From: CAZWSE01 sp964636575
GTDB lineage: Bacteria > Pseudomonadota > Alphaproteobacteria > Rhodobacterales > Rhodobacteraceae
Direction: 5' to 3'
Assembly (NCBI GenBank): GCA_964636575.1
Contig: CAZWSE010000080.1
Coordinates: 1 to 15,519, forward strand
DNA length: 15,519 bases
Shown piece after piece: positions 1-6,266 of the stretch; position 1 is the first letter of the stretch; each line of letters starts with the position of its first letter. Made by a program: the position numbers and the translations under genes. The notes under the pieces are model-generated. The model was given only the letters and a program-made list of their open reading frames with translations. It searched no databases and had not been told where the DNA came from.

Positions 1-375
1 CTCCTGCAAGTGGTACAATTCCTTCTGATGTCCGTGCCAACGAACCTCGAACTGGGACAAGGCAAAACGATGGGGGCGCGCGATCCGGACCGGCTCGGAA
101 AACCGATCGTTGAACAGGTCTCGCCAACCACCGGCAGGCTCATCCGGGCCATGAACAACCACTTTGAGGCACTGATCCTCTTCACCATCGCCGTGCTCGT
201 GATCGAACTCAGCGGACAATCCAACACACTGACCAAACTCTGCGCACATACATACCTGATCGCGCGGATCTTCTACATTCCAGCCTACGCACAAGGGCTC
301 ACACCTTGGCGGTCCATCATCTGGGCCATAGGATTTCTGGCAACCGTCGTCATGCTCCTCGCAGCGCTCTTCTAA
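1..375 (+). CDS. MAPEG family membrane protein (5' end cut by window)
   Basis: The reading frame is open from the first base and ends at TAA 373-375, so the true start lies upstream; about a dozen N-terminal residues are probably missing. A GTG at position 10 could be read as a start, but the codons before it (Leu-Leu-Gln) continue the usual first membrane helix of this family. Visible family marks are the polar loop with Arg-Ala-Met-Asn-Asn-His-Phe-Glu near 150-175, and a second block, Ala-Arg-Ile-Phe-Tyr-Ile-Pro-Ala-Tyr, near 265-290, between hydrophobic helices. MAPEG proteins are small four-helix membrane proteins related to microsomal glutathione transferases; the substrate of bacterial members like this one is unknown. 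It lies 102 bases upstream of lpdA on the same strand and may belong to the 2-oxoglutarate dehydrogenase gene cluster, which is inference from recalled synteny. Confidence 0.85.
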   Translation, partial: LLQVVQFLLMSVPTNLELGQGKTMGARDPDRLGKPIVEQVSPTTGRLIRAMNNHFEALILFTIAVLVIELSGQSNTLTKLCAHTYLIARIFYIPAYAQGLTPWRSIIWAIGFLATVVMLLAALF

Positions 376-432
376 GCTTCTTCTTGGAAAAATACCGCGG
401 GGAAGAGGCGAAAGCCTCTGGGGCAGAGCCCC
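376..432 (-). repeat. Tandem hairpins plus T-rich tail between MAPEG gene and lpdA
   Basis: Two perfect hairpins lie side by side: AGAGGC-GAAA-GCCTCT at 404-419 and GGGGC-AGA-GCCCC at 420-432. Read on the minus strand, the first is followed by a GC-rich stretch, TATTTTT (394-388) and CCAAGAAGAAG (387-377). The same order of parts (6-bp hairpin, G-rich spacer, ATTTATT, AAGAAG) occurs upstream of lysA at 10239-10279. It could be a dispersed intergenic element of the lineage, a terminator on the minus strand, or an mRNA structure separating the MAPEG and lpdA coding regions. Confidence 0.5.
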
Positions 433-462
433 TAAAACATCAAACGGGCGCAGCCCACCGTT

Positions 463-469
463 AAAAGGA
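463..469 (+). promoter_or_regulatory. Ribosome binding site of lpdA
   Basis: AAAAGGA ends 8 bases before the ATG at 478, supporting that start codon. Confidence 0.6.
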
Positions 470-477
470 TCATACCA

Positions 478-1697
478 ATGGCCAACTACGACGTCATCAT
501 CATCGGTTCCGGCCCCGGCGGCTATGTGTGTGCAATCCGTTGCGCGCAACTGGGGCTAAAAGTGGCCTGCGTCGAAGGACGCGACACGCTCGGTGGCACC
601 TGCCTCAACGTGGGCTGCATCCCGTCCAAAGCACTGCTGCACGCCAGCCACATGCTGCACGAAGCAGAACACAACTTCGCGGCTATGGGCCTAAAAGGCA
701 AAAGCCCCTCGGTCGATTGGAAACAGATGCAAGCCTACAAGGAAGACACGATCGGACAAAACACCAAAGGCATCGAATTCCTGTTCAAAAAGAACAAGAT
801 CGAATGGATCAAAGGCTGGGCCTCCATCCCTGAGGCAGGCAAAGTGACAGTTGGCAAAGACACACACACGGCCAAGAACATCATCATCGCCTCAGGGTCC
901 GAGCCGTCTCCGCTCAACGGGGTCGAAGTCGACGAAAAAACGGTCGTCACCTCCACAGGCGCCCTGACGCTTGGCAAAGTGCCAAAGAAGCTGATCGTGA
1001 TCGGCGCAGGCGTCATCGGGTTGGAACTGGGGTCGGTCTACAAACGGCTCGGGTCCGAGGTCACCGTCATCGAATTCTTGGATGTCATCACCCCCGGCAT
1101 GGACGGCGAAGTGCAAAAGCAATTCCAGAAACTGCTGCAAAAACAGGGCTTGGAATTCATCATGGGGGCGGCGGTCCAATCGACCAAAACCACCAAAACC
1201 AAAGCAACCGTCACCTACAAATTGCGCAAAGACGACAGCGAACACACGCTTGACGCAGATGCTGTGCTACTCGCGACTGGTCGACGCCCCTACACCGACG
1301 GGCTGGGGCTTGAAGCACTCGGGATGGATATGTCCCCGCGCGGGCAGATCGTGACAAACGCCTCATGGGAAACCTCAGTCAAAGGCATCTACGCCATCGG
1401 AGACGCAATCGCGGGGCCAATGCTCGCACACAAAGCCGAAGACGAAGGCATGGCCGCAGCCGAGGTCATCGCGGGCAAGCATGGGCACGTCAACTACGGG
1501 GTCATCCCCGGCGTCATCTACACGCACCCCGAGGTCGCGAACGTCGGCGAAACCGAGGAAACCCTCAAAGAAGCGGGCCGCGCCTACAAGGTCGGCAAAT
1601 TCAGCTTCATGGGCAACGGACGGGCCAAGGCCAACTTTGCAGCAGACGGGTTTGTGAAAATTCTAGCCGACAAAGACACAGACCGGATCTTGGGCGC
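478..1697 (+). CDS. lpdA: Dihydrolipoyl dehydrogenase (E3), 3' end lost in assembly gap
   Basis: This flavoprotein reoxidises dihydrolipoamide with NAD+ as the shared E3 subunit of 2-oxoacid dehydrogenase complexes and the glycine cleavage system. The 406 visible residues show the FAD-binding GxGxxG (10-15), the redox disulfide in GGTCLNVGCIPSK (Cys42 and Cys47), the NAD-binding glycine motif (177-187) and the second FAD contact GIYAIGDA (303-310). Family members have about 465 residues, so about 60 are missing, including the dimerisation tail and the catalytic His-Glu pair. The frame can be read through the N run for a while, but the residues after it do not resemble the family's C terminus, so the coding region is ended here at the gap. 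Placement beside the MAPEG gene suggests the E3 of the 2-oxoglutarate dehydrogenase locus; the flanking E1/E2 genes are outside the window. Confidence 0.96.
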
Positions 1698-1797
1698 NNN
1701 NNNNNNNNNNNNNNNNNNNNNNNNNNNNNNNNNNNNNNNNNNNNNNNNNNNNNNNNNNNNNNNNNNNNNNNNNNNNNNNNNNNNNNNNNNNNNNNNN
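1698..1797. other. Assembly gap of 100 N
   Basis: The run is exactly 100 N, the usual placeholder for a gap of unknown size. Completing a normal lpdA would need about 180 bases, so the real gap is probably longer than shown. Confidence 0.98.
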
Positions 1798-1844
1798 CTA
1801 CAAACCCTAACCCCCACGCGGAACAAGCCGCAGGCGCCGCGTGA
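1798..1844 (+). other. Possible C-terminal tail of an unidentified reading frame
   Basis: Directly after the gap one plus frame reads 14 codons (Thr-Asn-Pro-Asn-Pro-His-Ala-Glu-Gln-Ala-Ala-Gly-Ala-Ala) and stops at TGA 1842-1844. The Ala-rich ending is typical of a bacterial C terminus but does not match the expected end of dihydrolipoyl dehydrogenase. It may be the tail of a short gene hidden in the gap, or chance. Too short to assign. Confidence 0.2.
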
Positions 1845-1846
1845 TC

Positions 1847-1965
1847 GGCTGACCGCCCTACGAGCAGGCGATTTGCTCACCTCGGGGCGCAACATATCTA
1901 TTGAACCTGCTTGGCCACCATAAAGTGCCCTAGAAAAACCCACGGCCGCCAACCCTCGGTCAGCC
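1847..1965. repeat. 119-base non-coding segment bounded by a 9-bp inverted repeat
   Basis: GGCTGACCG at 1847-1855 is the exact reverse complement of CGGTCAGCC at 1957-1965. Inside lies a second hairpin, GAGCA (1862-1866) with TGCTC (1874-1878). No convincing gene covers the segment on either strand. A closing stem around a folded interior would suit a small RNA or a small non-autonomous repeat; no flanking direct repeat was seen. Its place between an assembly gap and the end of the PPOX gene fits a repeated sequence, but that is inference. Confidence 0.35.
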
Positions 1966-1977
1966 TTGAGCAAACCC

Positions 1978-2580
1978 TCACCACATCGTCTTCGCCGCCC
2001 GCGCAGCCCATGCGTCGTCATAAGGCGCACCACCCTCTTCGCCGTCGGTGATCTCGGCCATGATCTCGCCAATCGTGGGCAACCCGTCACTTTCATCAAC
2101 ACCCCAAACACCCGCCCGCAGCAAAGCTCGTGCGCATTGGGAATAGACCTCCAAAATCGACACCACAATCACGGTCGCAGGCAAACGGCCCTTCTTTTCA
2201 AACCGACCGCGCAACGCAGCGTCCGTAGTCAGCTTGGCCGTGCCATTCACGCGCATCACATTGTTCGATCCGGGCACAAAGAACATCAACGACACGCGGC
2301 CATCGCTGACGATATTGCGCAGGGTATCCAGCCGGTTATTGCCACGCCAATCCGGCAGGGCAAGCGTGCTCGGGTCCAACTCCAACACCACAGGGCCATC
2401 ATCACCCCGCGGGCTGCCATCCGTGCCAGCACCCCCAACGGTCGAGATCACACACAGTCGCGACCGCATGATCCAATCGCGATAAAGCGGCGTCAAAACG
2501 GGGGTCACCTTACGAAGCGACACAGCCCCCGGCGCGCCATACAAATTCTCTAATTCATCAATGTTTTCAACGTAGTGCAT
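1978..2580 (-). CDS. Pyridoxamine 5'-phosphate oxidase-like flavoprotein (MSMEG_1061-type)
   Basis: The 200-residue product has the layout of FMN-dependent PPOX-type split-barrel flavoproteins: strand-rich SRLCVISTVGG (40-50), the DGSPRGDDG loop (54-62), LPDWRGNNRLDTLRNI (75-90) and LMFFVPGSNNVMRVNG (98-113), with a conserved late block QCARALLRAGVW (148-159). I assign it to the family called MSMEG_1061/TIGR04025 from memory of that pattern. The physiological substrate is unknown; members probably bind FMN or a related cofactor. ATG at 2580 is preferred; a TTG nine bases upstream would add three residues. The start overlaps the end of plsC by 14 bases, making it the last gene of the ftsE-ftsX-plsC cluster. 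No link to cell division is implied by its sequence. Confidence 0.85.
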   Translation of the reverse strand: MHYVENIDELENLYGAPGAVSLRKVTPVLTPLYRDWIMRSRLCVISTVGGAGTDGSPRGDDGPVVLELDPSTLALPDWRGNNRLDTLRNIVSDGRVSLMFFVPGSNNVMRVNGTAKLTTDAALRGRFEKKGRLPATVIVVSILEVYSQCARALLRAGVWGVDESDGLPTIGEIMAEITDGEEGGAPYDDAWAARAAKTMW

Positions 2581-3307
2581 CCGGATCAAACCCCGCTTCT
2601 ACCATCAGCTCGTTCGACCGTTTCTCAACGACCTCCTCGATCTTGGCCATGAAGGCATCGCGGTCCATGCCAGGCGCGATCGGGTCCATATACTCAACCA
2701 CAGCAACTCCCGGTTTGCGCATAAGCCCATGCTTTGGCCACAGAACACCGACGTTTGTAGCAACAGGAACACAGACCTGCCCCAGCTCTTCGTACAACAC
2801 ACCCGTGCCGATCTTGTAAGGCGCTTTGACGCCCGGCGCGATGCGGGTGCCTTGGGAATAAATGATCAACTGACCGGCCTCTTCATGGCCAGCCTCGACA
2901 TCTTCGACCATCTTCTTGATGGCAGCGCCACGCTTGCCCCGCTCGACCGGAACACAGTCCAGCATCTTGGCGTATTGGCCGATGACAGGCATCCAAAGAA
3001 CCGACTTTTTCATGATGAATTTGGCGCGCGGCAGGCCGGTGAAGACCATCATGATGTCAAGAAACGATTGGTGCTTTGACGCGATCAAGGCCTCACCTTC
3101 AGGCGGGGTGCCGCGAAATTCGCATTTGATCCCGACCATCCAAGAGGCGGTCCAGAACACCCAGCGGGAATAGGCCTTGCAGGTAAACCGCGCACCATTT
3201 GGGCTGAGCAATGCATAGGGCAGCAGCACCAACCCAAAAATCGGCATCATGATATACATCTGCACCGTGAACAGCACCGACCGGATGCCCTGAACTATGT
3301 TTCCCAT
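2567..3307 (-). CDS. plsC: 1-acyl-sn-glycerol-3-phosphate acyltransferase
   Basis: This membrane enzyme transfers an acyl chain to lysophosphatidic acid to form phosphatidic acid, the precursor of membrane phospholipids. The 246-residue protein has hydrophobic N-terminal helices (about 10-33 and 48-60), the catalytic HX4D motif HQSFLD (His79, Asp84), the VPVERGK block (119-125) and SQGTR (150-154). In the last motif the usual Glu of EGTR is Gln and the usual Pro before it is Ser; I recall Gln there in other alphaproteobacterial PlsC proteins, so activity is probably retained. The ATG overlaps the ftsX stop as TAATG (1 nt), which indicates translational coupling. The frame extends far upstream inside ftsX, but that part is only the ftsX sequence read in another frame; GAGG in front of the ATG at 3307 supports the short start. 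Confidence 0.92.
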   Translation of the reverse strand: MGNIVQGIRSVLFTVQMYIMMPIFGLVLLPYALLSPNGARFTCKAYSRWVFWTASWMVGIKCEFRGTPPEGEALIASKHQSFLDIMMVFTGLPRAKFIMKKSVLWMPVIGQYAKMLDCVPVERGKRGAAIKKMVEDVEAGHEEAGQLIIYSQGTRIAPGVKAPYKIGTGVLYEELGQVCVPVATNVGVLWPKHGLMRKPGVAVVEYMDPIAPGMDRDAFMAKIEEVVEKRSNELMVEAGFDPDALR

Positions 3308-4212
3308 TACGCCATCCTCGCCAAAGTTCGCCGCGCCGCAGCTCGTGTGGCACCGTAAGCCACAACGGCCCCGATGATAGGGATCAGCACAGGCAAACCC
3401 CAATGCCATCCCTGAAAGCCAAGCCCCGTCAAAAACCCGCCCTCGTCCGAGGCTGCAGGCAACAAAGCCACCGCAATCATTCCCAGCACGGTCCCGATAA
3501 AGGCCCCGACCAAGGCGCGGATCGTAAAACGGCGGACAAAGGCCAGCACGATGTACCTGTCCTTTGCGCCCACAAGACGTAGAACACGAATGACACGCTC
3601 GCTCGCCGCAAGGGCCGCATTGGCTGCCAAAGTGATCATCGCGGCCATCATCAGGGCAATCAGCGCGATTGCAATCCAGCCCAATCCGTTCAATCGGGTT
3701 GCGGCGGCCATCAAAGGCGCGCGCCATCGGCTGTGGTCATCCAAAACAGCGCCAGGGGCCTCTGCGGCCAACCGCAGGCGCAGACCAGCCGCATCATAGC
3801 CATCATCCTCGGCCAATATCTCAATCAGTTGCGGAACAGGCAAAGCGTCTAAAGGCAGGTCTTCCCCCAACCAAGGGCTCAGCAAAGCCTTCTGTTCTTC
3901 CACCGTCAACGCACGGGCAGAAGCCACCCCGCTCGTAGTATCCAATACCCGAAGGGCAGCAGCCGTCTGCGTCTCCATCTCTCCGGCTGGGGCATTGATG
4001 CGCAGGGTCGTCGATTGAGCGAGATCCTCACCCCACCGATCCGCCAAACGCCCCGCAGCCAGCGACAAAGCCAGCGCAAACACAGTCAAAAAGGCCATCG
4101 CAGCGGCCACAAAACCCGTCAAACGGGACGTGATGCCAGTGGGGGGCACAACCTGATCTGCTTGACGGTCACCCACCACAAAATCGCGCACACCTGCCAG
4201 AACTTTGCTCAT
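3307..4212 (-). CDS. ftsX: Cell division protein FtsX (ABC transporter permease-like)
   Basis: FtsX is the membrane half of the FtsEX complex, which uses ATP hydrolysis in the cytoplasm to activate peptidoglycan hydrolases outside during division. The 301-residue protein shows four membrane segments at about 32-54, 176-199, 226-250 and 267-287, with a large extracytoplasmic loop (about 55-170) between the first two, the region that contacts the periplasmic partner in the family. The block ASERVIRVLRLVGAKDRYI after segment 2 matches the conserved cytoplasmic coupling loop of FtsX/LolC-like permeases. Its ATG overlaps the ftsE stop as ATGA, so the two are translated as a pair. Sequence identity in the loops is low throughout the family; the assignment leans on the ftsE neighbour and the topology. 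Confidence 0.93.
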   Translation of the reverse strand: MSKVLAGVRDFVVGDRQADQVVPPTGITSRLTGFVAAAMAFLTVFALALSLAAGRLADRWGEDLAQSTTLRINAPAGEMETQTAAALRVLDTTSGVASARALTVEEQKALLSPWLGEDLPLDALPVPQLIEILAEDDGYDAAGLRLRLAAEAPGAVLDDHSRWRAPLMAAATRLNGLGWIAIALIALMMAAMITLAANAALAASERVIRVLRLVGAKDRYIVLAFVRRFTIRALVGAFIGTVLGMIAVALLPAASDEGGFLTGLGFQGWHWGLPVLIPIIGAVVAYGATRAAARRTLARMA

Positions 4213-4886
4213 AGATCTGCCCCCGCCTGCTGAATCCGACGGTTATTGATACGCAAAACGCGGGCCTGCACTTGGGTCTTGGCGGCGCGGATCAAGGTCA
4301 AATCATGGGTGGCGATCAAAACCGTTTTCCCCATTTTATTCAACTCTACCAGCAACTTAAGAAGACGTTGCGACATTTCCCAATCGACGTTTCCGGTCGG
4401 CTCATCCGCCAAAACAACATCGGGCGACATGATGACGGCACGGGCCAAAGCAGCACGCTGCCGCTCGCCCCCGGAAAGCTCGGGCGGCAGGGCATCAGCA
4501 CGTTTGTGCAGGCCGACCCAACTCATCAATTCGTTCAGATTTTCCAATTCGGCAGCAGGGTCACGACCAGACACGCGCAAAGGCAGCGCAATGTTGTCGG
4601 ACACCGGCAAATGGTCCAGAAACTGACAGTCTTGGTGCACCACTCCGATACGACGGCGCAGCAAAGCAATTTCATCGCGACCGTAAGCGTGAATATCACT
4701 GTCAAACAGCTGAACCGTCCCGGCAGAGGGCAGCAAAGCGCCATAGCACAGCTTCAGCAGCGTTGTTTTTCCGGCCCCCGATGGTCCGGTCAGAAAATGA
4801 AACGATCCGGGCGTCAGTTTCAGCGAAATATCGGTCAATAACTCACCGCCGCCATAGCTGTAGGCCACATTTTCGAGCTCAATCAC
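4209..4886 (-). CDS. ftsE: Cell division ATP-binding protein FtsE
   Basis: This is the ATPase of the FtsEX division complex. The 225 residues hold all ABC signature parts: Walker A GPSGAGKT (34-41), Q-loop Gln85, signature LSGGERQR (137-144), Walker B VVLADEPTGNVD (157-168) and the switch His194. The PTGNVD form of the D-loop region is typical of FtsE. The start is GTG at 4886, backed by AAAGGAG six bases upstream; no ATG lies in frame at a better position. It is the first gene of the overlapping ftsE-ftsX-plsC-PPOX unit and diverges from the zinc-ribbon gene at 5082, so the promoter should lie in 4887-5081. Confidence 0.96.
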   Translation of the reverse strand: MIELENVAYSYGGGELLTDISLKLTPGSFHFLTGPSGAGKTTLLKLCYGALLPSAGTVQLFDSDIHAYGRDEIALLRRRIGVVHQDCQFLDHLPVSDNIALPLRVSGRDPAAELENLNELMSWVGLHKRADALPPELSGGERQRAALARAVIMSPDVVLADEPTGNVDWEMSQRLLKLLVELNKMGKTVLIATHDLTLIRAAKTQVQARVLRINNRRIQQAGADL

Positions 4887-5081
4887 GCACTGCTCCTTTG
4901 CGCTTCATGCAGCCCTTGTGCCTGACAGGAACGGTGGTTTCAATGCACCAGATAGACCCGAATTCAACGGTTTCGGATCAAGAATTGCTTTTTTGTTGGT
5001 CAAAACTGGGAAATTGCGGCAGTAATCTAAGTCAGCGCTACAGGAAGTTAACGGATAGCGAATGAGGTCTAAGGCAGAACA
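4887..5081. promoter_or_regulatory. Divergent intergenic region between ftsE and the zinc-ribbon gene
   Basis: These 195 bases separate two divergent start codons and are richer in A and T than the neighbouring genes, notably near 4980-5030, so both promoters most likely lie here. A minus-strand TTGACC at 5002-4997 is close to a -35 box, but no good -10 follows at the right distance. An odd palindrome CCTG-A-CAGG lies at 4921-4929. No promoter can be placed with confidence. Confidence 0.4.
4892..4898 (-). promoter_or_regulatory. Ribosome binding site deciding the GTG start of ftsE
   Basis: On the minus strand AAAGGAG is followed by CAGTGC and then GTG (4886-4884). The strong match at ideal distance fixes the GTG as start. 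Confidence 0.7.
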
Positions 5082-6257
5082 ATGCGGCTAATTTGTCCCA
5101 ACTGCGGTGCTCAGTACGAAGTGCCTGATGGTGTCGTGCCCCAAGAAGGGCGCGATGTGCAATGCTCGAACTGTGGGAACACATGGTTTCAGGCGCACCC
5201 TGACAACGACCAGCCATTGACGGACGAACTCAATCCGCCTCAGGTCGAAGAGCCGGATCAGTCCAATTGGTCTGAAGAAAACGATCCAGAAACCGAATTT
5301 GAAAGCGACGATCCCGACGCACCCAACGCGCCTGAGCCTGAGGCCGACAAGATGGCCGATTGGGACACCCCAGATGACGATGAAGACGAATGGCAGGGCT
5401 TTGACGAAAGCGACGCCGCCGATGACACATCATCCGATACGTCCTACGTCGAAGATGAGGCCGATGGGCAAGATCACACAACGGATCAGGCCGAAGACCA
5501 TTCCGACGCCGCAACGTCAGACGATGCAGGCGACTCTGAGACACATGACGGTTCAAGCGACGCCTCTGACGACCATGCCGATGACAGCAACACGGATCAC
5601 GACGACGACACATCAAGCGACGATACATCAGACGACGGGCACGACGCCGACGATGACCCAGACAGCGCGCCCGTGGAAGACGCGGTCGCACGCGATCTCG
5701 ACCCGACGGTAGCTGATATTCTGAAGCAAGAAGCCGAACACGAGGCACAAGCCCGCGCGGCGGACGCCTCCCTTGAAAGCCAACCCGATCTTGGGCTGGA
5801 CGAAGCCGCAGGCGACGCCGACCAGCGCGCGCGCGAGGCCAGCGAACGCATGGCACGCCTTCGAGGGGACACACCGCTTGAAGAAAGCGTGGCAGCCACG
5901 GTTGCAGCATCGTCACGGCGCGATCTTTTGCCTGACATCGACGAAATCAATTCGACCCTGCGCAGCACAACCGACCGCAAGTCGGGCGTGGCAGAGGACC
6001 TCTATGAAGACGACAGCTTTGAAACGCCCCGCAAATCGGGCCGCTTCCGGCGCGGGTTCTGGATGATCATTCTGGCGGCAATCGTTCTGCTGTTGCTCTA
6101 CGTCTTTGCGCCAACAATCATCAAAGCCCTGCCCGCACTCGAAGGAGTGATGACCAGCTACGTGGCGATGATCGACAGCCTACGCGGATGGCTTGACGGG
6201 CGGGTGCAATCCGGCCTGCAATGGCTTGATACCAAGGCCAGCACCAGCGGCGAATAA
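5082..6257 (+). CDS. Zinc-ribbon, acidic, single-pass membrane protein
   Basis: The 391-residue protein has three parts. Residues 1-36 form an MJ0042-type zinc ribbon with Cys5-x2-Cys8 and Cys28-x2-Cys31. Residues of about 42-205 are an extreme low-complexity acidic stretch of Asp, Glu, Ser and Thr with histidines spaced through it, followed by an Ala/Glu/Arg-rich part likely to be helical (about 205-270). A basic patch (PRKSGRFRRGF) leads into one hydrophobic helix (about 325-347) and a C-terminal tail of about 44 residues. By the positive-inside rule the zinc ribbon and acidic part should be cytoplasmic and the tail periplasmic. Similar zinc-ribbon proteins stand beside ftsEX in related genomes as I recall, but no function is established. 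The ATG at 5082 is preceded by AAGGCAG. The start and first motif fit the family; the acidic part varies. Confidence 0.85.
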   Translation: MRLICPNCGAQYEVPDGVVPQEGRDVQCSNCGNTWFQAHPDNDQPLTDELNPPQVEEPDQSNWSEENDPETEFESDDPDAPNAPEPEADKMADWDTPDDDEDEWQGFDESDAADDTSSDTSYVEDEADGQDHTTDQAEDHSDAATSDDAGDSETHDGSSDASDDHADDSNTDHDDDTSSDDTSDDGHDADDDPDSAPVEDAVARDLDPTVADILKQEAEHEAQARAADASLESQPDLGLDEAAGDADQRAREASERMARLRGDTPLEESVAATVAASSRRDLLPDIDEINSTLRSTTDRKSGVAEDLYEDDSFETPRKSGRFRRGFWMIILAAIVLLLLYVFAPTIIKALPALEGVMTSYVAMIDSLRGWLDGRVQSGLQWLDTKASTSGE

Positions 6258-6266
6258 GACTTTAGG

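Noticed and set aside
478..1923. lpdA extended through the N run to 1923
   Set aside because: Frame across a gap of unknown size has no meaning and the tail does not fit the family.
1925..1977. Rho-independent terminator after the PPOX gene
   Set aside because: A minus-strand TTTTT lies there but no stable hairpin directly precedes it.
1584..2168. 194-codon minus-strand frame across the gap
   Set aside because: Arg-rich shadow of lpdA and PPOX that needs the N run to stay open.
2567..3727. 386-codon version of plsC
   Set aside because: The extra 140 residues are ftsX read out of frame; PlsC homology starts at ATG 3307.
5230..5916. 228-codon minus-strand Arg-rich frame
   Set aside because: Antisense of the acidic stretch; Asp/Ser codons read backwards give Arg and Val.
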